Shown piece by piece: positions 1-7,543 of a DNA stretch of 64,000 nt. The notes under the pieces are model-generated. The model saw only the letters and a list, made by a program, of their open reading frames with translations, was not told the origin of the DNA and did not search any database. The position numbers and the translations under genes were made by a program. How positions within the stretch are numbered: position 1 is the first letter of the stretch; every line of letters starts with the position of its first letter. This stretch comes from an uncultured Succiniclasticum sp. (GTDB lineage Bacteria; Bacillota; Negativicutes; Acidaminococcales; Acidaminococcaceae): assembly GCA_900544275.1 (NCBI GenBank), contig UQUU01000003.1, positions 124,001 through 188,000 of the forward strand, read 5' to 3'.

Positions 1-334
1 TTTTTTTAGTTTTAGGATCGATGACAGCGTTTTCGTAGTTTTTAATTTTTTCGTGGTTGTGGTAGTAGTATACATCGTATACGTTTTTGGTTTCTTTTGT
101 AGCGTCGTCGACTTTTCGGACAAGACTTAGCCAAAGGCTCCATGTTTTCGGGAACGTCTCCGGCGACATATAGGTTCCGAGCCGTACCCATTTTTCCCCG
201 GCGGGTTTCGCGTTAGGCGGTATGGGAACCTTTGGCAGCGGGTCCTCTGTCATGCAACCGGAAAAAATCACAAGGCAAAGGACCGATAAAACGAGAACGC
301 AGAGATTGTGGAACGATAGTTTGTTCTGTTTCAT
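1..334 (-). CDS. Putative lipoprotein, N-terminal part (runs off window)
   Basis: An open frame starts at ATG 334 on the minus strand behind a GGGAGG ribosome site (341-346) and runs past the window start, giving 111 residues. Residues 1-27 form a lipoprotein signal: basic MKQNK start, hydrophobic core, and a lipobox reading FSGC, after which the protein begins TEDPLPKVPIPP. The visible mature part contains GEKWVRLGTYMSPETFPKTW and a Tyr-rich stretch. This suggests a small surface lipoprotein anchored to a membrane; its function is not recognised. The gene lies just outside the integrase end of the mobile element and is transcribed away from it. A fragment that may be the C-terminal end of a related gene lies at 6794-7027. 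Confidence 0.7.
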   Translation of the reverse strand, partial: MKQNKLSFHNLCVLVLSVLCLVIFSGCMTEDPLPKVPIPPNAKPAGEKWVRLGTYMSPETFPKTWSLWLSLVRKVDDATKETKNVYDVYYYHNHEKIKNYENAVIDPKTKK

Positions 335-473
335 TTTTAACCTCCCATGTCAGTAGTATATGAGAATAGTATAGAATGACGGGAGGAAAAAAACAACGGA
401 ACATAGGTTCAAAAGTTGTGACTATAGAGAACGCGCGTTTTGTTTTTTACAGAGGCTCCTGCTGAGGGAGAAG

Positions 474-674
474 TTATTCTCCCAACAGGAAGTGGCGATA
501 GCATTTTTCCACAGGCGCATTGAACTCGCAGTTGTCGGCGCACCAGTCGTTCAGTCCTACCTGTTCACACAACGATTCATCGTAAAGACCCAGGATGTAG
601 TCCAACAGGTTTTGTGTGTTTTCTTCTTGCTTTATTGGCAAAACTATCAAGTAGAGCAGCGTTTGAAGTTTCAT
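474..674 (-). CDS. Small Cys-containing protein overlapping the integrase 3' end
   Basis: This 66-residue frame starts inside the integrase gene in another frame and extends about 100 bases beyond it. Its second half has a Cys pattern, DWCADNCEFNAPVEKCYRHF, of the kind seen in small hypothetical proteins of phages and integrative elements. No good ribosome site precedes ATG 674, so translation would have to be coupled to the integrase. No function can be given. It could be spurious, but the Cys-rich, charged end makes coding plausible. Confidence 0.4.
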   Translation of the reverse strand: MKLQTLLYLIVLPIKQEENTQNLLDYILGLYDESLCEQVGLNDWCADNCEFNAPVEKCYRHFLLGE

Positions 675-1821
675 TACTGTGAACGTAGAAGTTTTGCGTG
701 GTAGATATCTTTGAATGTCCCATGATACGACTTAATTCAGCGATAGGAATTGTTTTACCATCATTGCCGATAGCTTTAGCCATATTCGTGCCGAATGTAT
801 GCCTAAATTCGTGCAGGGTCTTTTTTATACCCGCTAATTCACAAACCTTTTGAAATGTTCTTTGAACCTGAAAATAACCTAAGGCCTTACCGGATGCGGT
901 GGGGAATAAAAAGCCTTTATTGCCTGACTTCTTTTGCATCTGCGCTAATCTATTGTACGCAGCATCGGAAAGGATGGGGACGGTACGAGTGCCTTTGATG
1001 GTCTTTGTATCGCCAAAAAGCTGCCCTGCTCTGTTGCTTTTTTTTGACTTATGAATCTTTATAACCTGACGTTCTAAATCAATGTCATCCCATGTCAAAG
1101 CCAGTAGTTCACCTATGCGAAAACCGAACGCGTACAAGAAGAAAAATAAATTTAAGTAATCTTTTCTCATACGTTTGCTATATTTACCTCTCGATAATGT
1201 TTTTAGTGCTTTCAAAAACTGTTTCAACTCTTCCTGCGAAAATATCTGTTTTTCTATCTGTATTGTGGCTGTAGGTTTTTCAACGGCTTCCATGGGGTTA
1301 GATTGAATTTTCTTCAAAACTCGTGCTTTATCCAAGGCAGCAAATAACAACTCATAGATTTTTTTTACGGTTGAATATGAAAGTGGCTTTTTCTTCCCAT
1401 CCCTGCGAAAGCTACTGTCTGTTTGCATGCCTGTAATCATTGCTTGTAATTGTTCAGAACCCAATTTATCCAACATCGTGTTGGCGACTGTATCGGGTAC
1501 GTTTGCACAATATTGCAGAAAACGATTGTAAGTATCTGAATCAACGTTTGTTTTGCGATAATTCTTTATATAGGTTAAAAGCCATTCTCCAAATGTTTCA
1601 GTGCAGGTTGTTTGTATTCCTGCCGTCATTTTAGCTATTATCTCTTTTGCGAATAATTCCCGCTCCTTTTCGCCTTCAACAGAATGGGGAAAACGTTTGC
1701 GCAAGCGTTTTCCTGTCGAATCTGTCCATTTATACGAATAGTATTTTTTCCCATTGATATATTCGTCAAAAAAAGATCCTTGACCATGCTGTGTAGGCCC
1801 AAATTTACGGTTCATTTTCAT
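577..1821 (-). CDS. int: Tyrosine recombinase (integrase) of a mobile element
   Basis: A 414-residue phage/ICE-type integrase. The N-terminus (about 1-65) is an arm-type DNA-binding domain rich in Tyr and basic residues (YYSYKWTDSTGKRLRKRF). A SAM-like core-binding domain follows at about 80-190, then the catalytic domain. The catalytic set is visible: Arg in AFGFRIGELLALTWDD (near 235), HEFRH (near 337-341), MGHS (near 367-370) and the nucleophile Tyr in TTQNFY (near 379). Length and motifs are those of an intact enzyme. It is transcribed away from the xis, rep and mob genes, with a 260-base control region between them. It would catalyse integration and excision of the element occupying about 0.47-7.3 kb. 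Confidence 0.93.
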   Translation of the reverse strand: MKMNRKFGPTQHGQGSFFDEYINGKKYYSYKWTDSTGKRLRKRFPHSVEGEKERELFAKEIIAKMTAGIQTTCTETFGEWLLTYIKNYRKTNVDSDTYNRFLQYCANVPDTVANTMLDKLGSEQLQAMITGMQTDSSFRRDGKKKPLSYSTVKKIYELLFAALDKARVLKKIQSNPMEAVEKPTATIQIEKQIFSQEELKQFLKALKTLSRGKYSKRMRKDYLNLFFFLYAFGFRIGELLALTWDDIDLERQVIKIHKSKKSNRAGQLFGDTKTIKGTRTVPILSDAAYNRLAQMQKKSGNKGFLFPTASGKALGYFQVQRTFQKVCELAGIKKTLHEFRHTFGTNMAKAIGNDGKTIPIAELSRIMGHSKISTTQNFYVHSNETSNAALLDSFANKARRKHTKPVGLHPGSLR

Positions 1822-2081
1822 GCATCCTTTCTTTAAATTTAAACTGGCAGCAAATATTTGACAGTATTGCGTTTTATCTGGTTTCGTAACTGCTTAGGTT
1901 TTGATCAAAAATTATATCATTTCTTCTTATTATACAATATATTACTTCTTTAAAGTGCTTTTTTGACGACAGAGATCAAAAACTTAGTGCATACTGCTCA
2001 AAGTGCTTAAAGTCCTTTTGTTTTAAAAAAAAGTGATGCTATAGTCAACGCAGAACATAGATACTGTAAAGGAAGTTATAC
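1822..2081. promoter_or_regulatory. Divergent control region between int and xis-like gene
   Basis: This AT-rich intergenic stretch separates the divergently transcribed integrase and xis-like genes. It contains a perfect 12-base palindrome TTTTGATCAAAA at 1899-1910 and two related AAAGTGCTT motifs near 1953 and 1999. Such symmetric sites are typical operators for an element repressor or Xis, but no regulator is identified and this is inference only. No additional gene was seen here. Confidence 0.35.
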
Positions 2082-2375
2082 ATGGGTATCATCAATGCGA
2101 AACAGTTTGCGGCTAAGACTGGTTTCCCAGTGGAGATGATTCGAAGCTTCTGCCGGAATGGTAACTTACATCACTGGCAGCGCGGCAAAGTCTACCTGCT
2201 GGATGAAGAAGAGGCTTGGTTAGAAATGCAGCAACTGAAAAGCCGAAAAGTTCATATCAGAAAGAGCCCATTTAAAAAACGCAGAGAACGTAAACCAGCT
2301 GCGTGTAATTCAAGTACGTTTGATTATCAAGCCGAAATACAGCGCATGCAGGCAGAGTGCAAAAAAACACGCTAA
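2082..2375 (+). CDS. Excisionase-like / MerR-type winged-helix protein
   Basis: A 97-residue basic protein. Residues 1-55 read as a MerR/Xis-type helix-turn-helix: INAKQFAAKTGFPVEMIRSF followed by the wing-like LHHWQRGKVYLLDEEEAW. The C-terminal third is Lys/Arg-rich (SPFKKRRERKP). Its size, and its position opposite the integrase at the head of the element's forward operon, fit an excisionase or directionality factor that also could regulate int. The start ATG follows GGAAGTTATAC, a weak ribosome site. The assignment rests on fold-like motifs and context, not on a specific named family. Confidence 0.6.
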   Translation: MGIINAKQFAAKTGFPVEMIRSFCRNGNLHHWQRGKVYLLDEEEAWLEMQQLKSRKVHIRKSPFKKRRERKPAACNSSTFDYQAEIQRMQAECKKTR

Positions 2376-2420
2376 TCTTTTTTATCTTGACAAGGGGAGT
2401 AAATAGTAAATCTAAATGTT

Positions 2421-3233
2421 ATGAGAAGACAACGAACAATCATTATTGGTGACAACATAATAAAGGTTACAGCGTATACAGCACCTAACATCCCAGCGCA
2501 TAAATTGCGATGCCCACATAAGGGCGGTATATCTACCGCTGCGCAAACTAAATACAATCATAAACGATCGTTGGAGAAGCTCATTTTAAAAGCAGAAAAC
2601 ACATACAAGAATGGCTGCTGGTTTGTTACGTATACATTCAAAGACATACACCTTACAGAGAAGATTGAAGATGTCTTTAAATATCTGAAAAAAGTCATTG
2701 CTGATACGAAAAAATGTTATGAACAAAAATCTTTTAAATGCGCCTACATAGCCAGCATAGAGAAAGGTGAAAAAAATGGAAGAATACACTGCCATGTTTT
2801 GTATAATCACGAACCGGGAATAAACAGAAATGTGTTTAAAACGAAATGGCCATATGGAAAGGAGGTTTACTGCACTTGGATTAACGCCGTAGGTGGTGAT
2901 GATGAAGGAAATACAATAGCAGGTAAAGTTCGTTATATTCTAAAGGCGCCGATAAAGAAAACGATAGGACGTGCTTTCGCAGAACCGCAAGAATTCGTTG
3001 AGGACATAAGTGAAAAAAATTTTAATCAACTTCTATCGCAACCAATAAGTGTTGAAAAATTAATGCCGGGGTATAAAGTCATTCGTATAGAACCTTGTAG
3101 TGCAGGCGATAAAGAGAATACATTCGGAAAGATAAAGATACTGTTGAGTAAGGAGTCAAATATATACTGCTGCAATTTAAAAGATATAAGAGGCTACAAC
3201 AATATTCTATATCAACTCCATTATTACAGTTAG
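2421..3233 (+). CDS. rep: HUH-type rolling-circle replication initiator-like protein
   Basis: A 270-residue protein with the three motifs of HUH endonuclease replication initiators in order. Motif I lies near residue 70 (WFVTYTFKDIH), the metal-binding HxH motif II near 120 (GRIHCHVLYNH), and a motif III-like Tyr near 175 (AGKVRYILKAPIKK). Such proteins nick the double-strand origin and start rolling-circle replication of small plasmids, filamentous or microvirus-like phages and some integrative elements. Next to a MobV relaxase the plasmid-like reading is best, because no phage morphogenesis genes are present. The residues after about 220 are not recognised. No close ribosome site precedes ATG 2421; a GGGGAG lies about 20 bases upstream, so the exact start is uncertain. 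Confidence 0.72.
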   Translation: MRRQRTIIIGDNIIKVTAYTAPNIPAHKLRCPHKGGISTAAQTKYNHKRSLEKLILKAENTYKNGCWFVTYTFKDIHLTEKIEDVFKYLKKVIADTKKCYEQKSFKCAYIASIEKGEKNGRIHCHVLYNHEPGINRNVFKTKWPYGKEVYCTWINAVGGDDEGNTIAGKVRYILKAPIKKTIGRAFAEPQEFVEDISEKNFNQLLSQPISVEKLMPGYKVIRIEPCSAGDKENTFGKIKILLSKESNIYCCNLKDIRGYNNILYQLHYYS

Positions 3234-3315
3234 GGGGATTAAAAGCGAAAATAAGAAAAATTAGGAACACGTCTTTTGATAAGTGATACGCTATTTATGA
3301 AAGGGGGTGAAAGAT

Positions 3316-3582
3316 ATGGATAAAGGAATGGTAGTAGCTTTTAATGAAGCCTATGCAACAGAAGTGACGGCTGAAGAGAAGCAGTTAGTAAGCGATGTAC
3401 TCGCTGTCTGGGGGAAATTGGATGCTACAGCCGCAAAAAACCCGGCACTGCTCCGCCGGGGAATCGTGTTCGGGATTGGTCTTCAAAAGTCATTGACTGC
3501 CGGAAAAATTGTTCTCCGTCCAATACGTCCAAAACGTCAAAAAAGAAAGACAGAACAAACAGGTGAAACGGACATGCGGTAG
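3316..3582 (+). CDS. Small hypothetical protein upstream of relaxase
   Basis: An 88-residue protein. ATG 3316 is chosen over the in-frame GTG at 3307 because an AGGGGGTG ribosome site lies 7 bases before it. The N-terminal half is acidic and helical (EVTAEEKQLVSDVLAVWGKL), followed by ALLRRGIVFGIGLQKSL and a basic tail (RPIRPKRQKRK). It sits between the replication initiator and the candidate oriT/relaxase, where accessory relaxosome or replication proteins are often found. That role is only positional inference; the family is not recognised. Confidence 0.6.
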   Translation: MDKGMVVAFNEAYATEVTAEEKQLVSDVLAVWGKLDATAAKNPALLRRGIVFGIGLQKSLTAGKIVLRPIRPKRQKRKTEQTGETDMR

Positions 3583-3637
3583 GACAATATCCTATTGTGT
3601 CCCCCATTACACATTTAACTTTGTCAAATGTTCCATG

Positions 3638-3683
3638 GGCGGCAGCATAGCCGCCGAGACGGTCAATGATTGAACATTGACCG
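3638..3683 (+). other. oriT: Candidate oriT: two hairpins before the relaxase
   Basis: Two adjacent inverted repeats lie in the 130-base gap before the MobV gene. GGCGGC (3638-3643) pairs with GCCGCC (3650-3655). CGGTCAATG (3660-3668) pairs with CATTGACCG (3675-3683) across a 6-base loop. MobV relaxases of the pMV158 type nick in an inverted-repeat region immediately upstream of their own gene, so this is the natural oriT candidate. The sequence does not visibly match the pMV158 nick region, and the exact nick site cannot be named. Confidence 0.45.
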
Positions 3684-3713
3684 CTGAAAAAAATAACAAA
3701 GGAAGTGATAAGC

Positions 3714-4766
3714 ATGGGTAAAAGTAAAATGTATTGTTGCTGCAAGACAAATAAAATTAAGACGTATCAGCATCTTGCTGTTGCCATACGTCACAACAAT
3801 CGTGATTGGATACCGGCTAACAGCAATATGGCGGAGAATGACATACTAATACCCTACCGAACGCCGCAGCAAGCTGAACAGGACATCAAGAAGTATCTTC
3901 CACGAAAAAATGCTGTCCTTGCCATTGAGTATGTACTCATAGCATCCCCGGAATTTTTCGAGCGAGCGTCCCCCGAAGAAGTGGCAGCGTGGAAACAGGA
4001 AAGCCTTCGTTTTTTGGTTGAAAAACACGGAAAAGAGAATATCGTTGGCTGTATCGTCCATCAGGACGAAACGACATATCACATACAAGCAATCGTGATA
4101 CCAGACGATCATGGGCGGCTAAATTGCCGACACTTCCTTGGCGGCGCAAAAAAGATGAGGGAACTGCAAGATGAATATGCCGCCTACATGAAGTCATTTA
4201 GACTTTATAGAGGAGAGAGCAAGCTGACTCCCGGAGCTAAGGAAGAAAAAGTTTATTATCAGACCGTCAACAAAGGTAAGGCATATGCTACTAATGCTAA
4301 ACCTGTGAAACCTGAACAATTACCGCAGCCAACGCTAATCGATAGGGTAGATCCAAGAAAATACGCTGCAAAGCTTGTTAATCGGGCAATAGCCTACATG
4401 AAAACAAGAGAAGGATACCTGCGTGCTGGATTGGAAGCGGCAGAGAAAGACAAAGAAAAAATAGCTCAGCTGGCACAGAAAGAGCGCCAGCGATGGAAGG
4501 AGATGAAAGAAAACCCTAATATAATATCTGAGTTACAGGAAGAGCTGAAAATCGCCATCGAAGAAAAGAAAAAAAATAAGGAGGACTATGAGATGCTGTG
4601 TAAAGCAATAAAGATTTTTTTCCGACGAAACATTGGGAAACATGACTCAATGAGATTGCCGGAAAAATTGGGGATGTTAACATCCTTTCCGGAATTGTCA
4701 AAGGATATTAAATTTAGTTTGGTGCCGGATTTAAAACCATGTCAAAATTTTGAAAGGAGTAGATAA
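3714..4766 (+). CDS. mobV: MobV-family (Pre/Mob) relaxase
   Basis: A 350-residue plasmid mobilization relaxase. The N-terminus has the family signature (KTNKIKTYQHLAVAIRHNNR followed by SNMAENDILIP), including the His-Asn-x-Arg used in MobV catalysis. The metal-binding motif HQDETTYHIQAI lies near residue 123. The C-terminal 120 residues form a Lys/Glu-rich coiled coil (AEKDKEKIAQLAQKERQRW), as in other Pre/Mob proteins. The start at ATG 3714 follows AAAGGAAGTG. It would nick oriT and lead single-strand transfer using the conjugation machinery of a helper. No type IV secretion genes are present, so the element is mobilizable, not self-transmissible. Confidence 0.9.
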   Translation: MGKSKMYCCCKTNKIKTYQHLAVAIRHNNRDWIPANSNMAENDILIPYRTPQQAEQDIKKYLPRKNAVLAIEYVLIASPEFFERASPEEVAAWKQESLRFLVEKHGKENIVGCIVHQDETTYHIQAIVIPDDHGRLNCRHFLGGAKKMRELQDEYAAYMKSFRLYRGESKLTPGAKEEKVYYQTVNKGKAYATNAKPVKPEQLPQPTLIDRVDPRKYAAKLVNRAIAYMKTREGYLRAGLEAAEKDKEKIAQLAQKERQRWKEMKENPNIISELQEELKIAIEEKKKNKEDYEMLCKAIKIFFRRNIGKHDSMRLPEKLGMLTSFPELSKDIKFSLVPDLKPCQNFERSR

Positions 4767-4768
4767 TT

Positions 4769-5167
4769 ATGAAAAACATTAGTTTGTTTAAACGTTTAAA
4801 AAATCTTTTTTTAGGGTTGTGGGCGAAACCAATTAAGGAAAAAGGAGTGAATGATAAGCAGGGAAATACGCTCGCTACGTCTAATGACGTTATGCAAAAA
4901 ATTGTTCTGAAAAGAAAAAAGAAACCACAAGATGAAGGTATGGCTTCTAAAGAACGCTACAAAAGTAATAATCTAGGGAAAAATAAGGCGCAAGAAACTC
5001 AAAAAAGGGAATCGATAAAATCAGAACTTGAAGGGAATGTTTGTAAACAAAACACGGAACCTCTCAAAAATATGTGTCAAGAAAATAGAAAAGTAGACTC
5101 CAAGCCTAAAATTAGCCTAAAACCGAAGAAGAAATCGAATGATAAATTCCGGGCTTTTGAGCGTTAA
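4769..5167 (+). CDS. Hypothetical Lys-rich basic protein of the element
   Basis: This 132-residue protein starts 2 bases after the relaxase stop behind GAAAGGAG and is therefore translationally linked to it. It is strongly basic and low-complexity (KIVLKRKKKPQ, ISLKPKKKSNDKF) with a short hydrophobic N-terminal patch (LFKRLKNLFLGLWAKP). It is probably disordered. A DNA-binding accessory role in mobilization is possible but unsupported by any recognised family. A terminator follows directly. Confidence 0.6.
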   Translation: MKNISLFKRLKNLFLGLWAKPIKEKGVNDKQGNTLATSNDVMQKIVLKRKKKPQDEGMASKERYKSNNLGKNKAQETQKRESIKSELEGNVCKQNTEPLKNMCQENRKVDSKPKISLKPKKKSNDKFRAFER

Positions 5168-5173
5168 TTACTC

Positions 5174-5204
5174 TCCCCATGTAAAATTTTTGCATGGGGG
5201 TTTT
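5174..5204 (+). terminator. Intrinsic terminator of the rep-mob operon
   Basis: CCCCATG (5175-5181) pairs with CATGGGG (5193-5199) and is followed by TTTT. It closes the forward operon of the mobile element. Confidence 0.75.
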
Positions 5205-5361
5205 GCTTGGACTTAAAAAATGAAAGCATCTTGGAACCACGTAACACTAAGTAAAACTTACGATTGATTGTTTTTGGAAGAAGTGCAATTCTAATTTTAA
5301 CATCTTATTTTCTAAAAAAGATACACGTTGTAAAATAAAGTGATTTCCTGAAAGTTTAGGG

Positions 5362-5390
5362 TTTACTAAAGATATCTTAAATGATATAGT
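5362..5390 (+). promoter_or_regulatory. Candidate promoter of the 5427 lipoprotein gene
   Basis: TTTACT (5362-5367) and TATAGT (5385-5390) are separated by 17 bases and lie 37 bases before the lipoprotein start. This is a plausible sigma-A promoter, allowing expression independent of the mobilization operon. Confidence 0.45.
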
Positions 5391-5426
5391 GTAAATAATA
5401 GAAATAATTAGAAAGGGATGTTTGTT

Positions 5427-6050
5427 ATGAATAACACTCTGAAAAAAATTTTAACTGTACTGCTAATGGTGATTTTTGCTACATTAGTGACAGGCTGTGA
5501 AAGTCAAGATGAAAAATTCAAGCGGTTGGAAAGCGAATTTTATGACTTAGATAAAGTACGAATGACTAATGTTACAAAAGCAATTGATACGATAGATGTA
5601 AAAATGTATAAAAAAGAATGTGAAGCATATATTGAAAAAGGTGGTAAACTTATAGACGAATTAGAAAAAGCTGCGAAAGGAAACGTTGAATATCAAAAAA
5701 AAGCAGACGAGTGGAAACGGGGATATCAAAGTATAAAAATAGAAATGTCAAAATATAAAGACAAGGACGAAATCGCGCTCAGTGAGGACTTGCGAGAAAT
5801 AAGGTTCTACAAGCTAAAAAAACAACTCGGAGAGATAACCAGTAGATTTTACGCATTAGAAGAAAAATATGCTCCTTTTTGGGATAAAAATAAAGATACG
5901 GAGTCTTTTGCAAAAGCGGTGAGAGAATATGTTGCAGCAGCAGGACCTATTATTGAAGAGATGAATAAGTTGGCTCCAGGAAACAAAACTAGGATGAAAG
6001 AAATGGAAGATCAAAACAGGTGGTATAACAAAAACAAAAATAAAATATAA
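5427..6050 (+). CDS. Putative helical lipoprotein
   Basis: A 207-residue lipoprotein. ATG 5427 is preferred to the in-frame ATG 5418, which directly abuts the GAAAGGG ribosome site. The signal peptide MNNTLKKILTVLLMV ends in the lipobox VTGC, followed by ESQDEKF. The mature protein is highly charged and predicted helical, with Lys/Glu-rich heptad-like stretches (KKECEAYIEKGGKLIDELEK) and little hydrophobic core, so it is probably a coiled-coil periplasmic or surface protein. No family is recognised. It lies at the cargo end of the integrated element with its own promoter and a very strong hairpin behind it, suggesting an autonomous expression unit, possibly cargo. Confidence 0.75.
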   Translation: MNNTLKKILTVLLMVIFATLVTGCESQDEKFKRLESEFYDLDKVRMTNVTKAIDTIDVKMYKKECEAYIEKGGKLIDELEKAAKGNVEYQKKADEWKRGYQSIKIEMSKYKDKDEIALSEDLREIRFYKLKKQLGEITSRFYALEEKYAPFWDKNKDTESFAKAVREYVAAAGPIIEEMNKLAPGNKTRMKEMEDQNRWYNKNKNKI

Positions 6051-6073
6051 TGGATTAGGAAAGAGGCGTGGAC

Positions 6074-6130
6074 AAGAAACTGATAAGCACCCCAAAAGTT
6101 AAATCCTTTTGGGGTGCTTATCAGTTTCTT
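6074..6130. terminator. Perfect 25-bp hairpin after the lipoprotein gene
   Basis: Bases 6074-6098 are perfectly complementary to 6106-6130 around a 7-base loop. The stem contains the GC-rich block GCACCCCAAAAG. It begins 23 bases after the lipoprotein stop, so it can act as a terminator, probably in both directions. A perfect 25-bp stem is longer than an ordinary terminator needs and could also be a small inverted-repeat element. Confidence 0.75.
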
Positions 6131-6793
6131 TAAGTCTATCAGGACGCCAGAGGTCACTTTGTGATAGATAAAGTGTGGGTACAGAAGAGAGTCATACATA
6201 GAATCTAACATGTAGTGAAATGATTTTATAAAGTTTTGGCAGGTGCGCTATGATTTGTTTAAGAAAAGTAACATCTCTACTTCCGCTGAATTTTAGCGAA
6301 CGGATCATCTTTGTTTTCACTAATTCAAGGAAACAGGTTTTATATTTTCACCAAGAGGCGTGGTTTCTCGTTTTCAGGTAAGCAAGTAGAGAAAACATTT
6401 TTTGTTGATAAAAACTGTTGCTTTGTAAATTTTTCAAAGGAGGGCTGCCTTGTGAATTTTAAAAAATGCGGTTTTGGGGTTGTGAGGAGGCGTTGTGGTT
6501 TGCATTATTTTCAGAATTGGTGTTGTGTATGTAATTCCTCGTTTTGAAACTGTGGTGATGTGTCCTTGACACAGGTCAATGTGTTTATAGCATCTTTTGA
6601 AATGATTGCGGGGGAGCTAGATATGCGGACCGGCAACAAAGTAAAATAAACACGCCCTGTATATCATAATGTCGGGTTGGGCGTGTTTGTCTGGTGCTGC
6701 TATAAAAAACTATTGTGTGAATTACGAGAAGTTTCAAAGGAATACAGGGATGTTTCGCCATCGGTTTTATAAATCATAGAAGTTTCTCGGCAG
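6131..6793. other. Largely non-coding, decayed stretch
   Basis: No convincing long gene is present. A hairpin with a 10-bp stem, AAACACGCCC (6648-6657) and GGGCGTGTTT (6679-6688), resembles a terminator for the minus-strand fragment at 6794-7027. A weak short-ORF candidate at 6452-6547 is listed separately. The rest shows no motif I can name. Confidence 0.5.
6452..6547 (+). CDS. Possible Cys-rich 31-residue peptide
   Basis: GTG 6452 follows a strong AAAGGAGGG ribosome site by about 7 bases and opens a 31-residue frame with five Cys (CGFGVVRRRCGLHYFQNWCC). No family, export signal or neighbour supports it, and the surrounding DNA looks decayed. It is a low-confidence call made only because of the ribosome site. 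Confidence 0.2.
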   Translation: MNFKKCGFGVVRRRCGLHYFQNWCCVCNSSF

Positions 6794-7027
6794 TTAATTG
6801 TACTTTTCTATTTTGACGGGGCATTTGCTTTGCGTGTAGGCGTTCCACGGCAAATAATCAGGAGTGTTACCGAACGTGCCGAGAGGGAAGCTCTCGTTGT
6901 CTTTTTTAAATTCTTTCGATAGTATTTCTTTCTTGTTTTGGTCAAAAAAGGTGATGCCGCGCATGTAGATCGCGGTGGCGCCTTTGGATTTACCTTCTAC
7001 ATTATAGAAGGACTTTATAGGAGAAAA
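6794..7027 (-). pseudogene. C-terminal fragment of a lipoprotein-like gene
   Basis: The minus strand is open for 77 codons from just after a TAG (7028-7030) to TAA 6794-6796, with no start codon or ribosome site at its head. The peptide contains YNVEGKSKGATAIYMRGITF and ends NAYTQSKCPVKIEKYN. It looks like genuine protein with coding-type codon use, so it is read as the 3' remnant of a broken gene. It may be related to the lipoprotein that starts at 334, whose C-terminus lies outside the window. This cannot be tested here. Confidence 0.55.
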
Positions 7028-7280
7028 CTATTGAAAGATTTGTTTAAGATGTGTTTGGGATTAACGAATGAAAATGTTTTTTCTATGTTTTAGAAAAGGC
7101 TTTGTTATGCGATTTTCCAAATGCGATTTACTGTACCAATTACTGTACCATTTTACCTCTGAATACCCATTTTTACCCCCGCTTTCTAGGGGAAGATTTT
7201 AATCGTAAAAAACCTGCAAAACCAGTTATACCAATGGATTGCAGGGTTTTATCATTTTATGTAATTTAGGGTAAATAGAA
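7028..7280. other. Non-coding border with terminator-like hairpin
   Basis: No gene is seen. ACTGTACCA occurs twice within 17 bases (7132-7155). Around 7208-7250 an imperfect hairpin pairs AAAACCTGCAA with TTGCAGGGTTTT across about 20 bases. The stretch separates the lipoprotein-gene fragment from the tRNA-Arg fragment and is probably the end of the integrated element. Confidence 0.35.
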
Positions 7281-7319
7281 TTAGAAGGCCGTTGCTCTGT
7301 CCAACTGAGCTACTGGACC
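7281..7319 (-). pseudogene. 5' half of tRNA-Arg(UCU), broken in the anticodon loop
   Basis: Read on the minus strand, the fragment gives a 7-base acceptor strand (GGTCCAG), TA, a complete D-arm (GCTCAGTTGGACAGAGC), the 5' anticodon stem ACGGC and the loop CTTCTAA (anticodon TCT, Arg). After TTCTAA the sequence departs completely: there is no 3' anticodon stem, T-arm or CCA. Tyrosine integrases commonly cross over in the tRNA anticodon loop, so this is best read as an attachment-site scar of the adjacent element. Confidence 0.8.
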
Positions 7320-7344
7320 ATGTAGATATGTTATTAACGAAAGC

Positions 7345-7373
7345 ATTATATCACAAGAGAAAGAGAACTTCAA
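7345..7373 (-). promoter_or_regulatory. Promoter of the truncated tRNA-Arg gene
   Basis: On the minus strand TTGAAG (7368-7373) and TATAAT (7345-7350) are 17 bases apart and lie 26 bases before the tRNA 5' end. The promoter is intact although the tRNA is not, so transcription would now read through the half tRNA into the element. Confidence 0.7.
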
Positions 7374-7543
7374 CCACATTTCCTCCAGTGCAGAAGTAAG
7401 GATATTGCCCGGGAAATATCCTCGCGATAAATGCAGCAAAAAAGCACTGTCTGTGAAACGATTTATTTATACGCTAAGGAATGTTCTTATGTTATAATAA
7501 ATTAAATTACTGCGTTACAATACTGTAGAATAGGGGACGTCAA

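Noticed and set aside
6311..6547. 78-codon open frame in the decayed border of the element
   Set aside because: No ribosome site at its ATG, erratic composition and no recognisable protein; only the short GTG-initiated part at 6452 was kept as a weak candidate.
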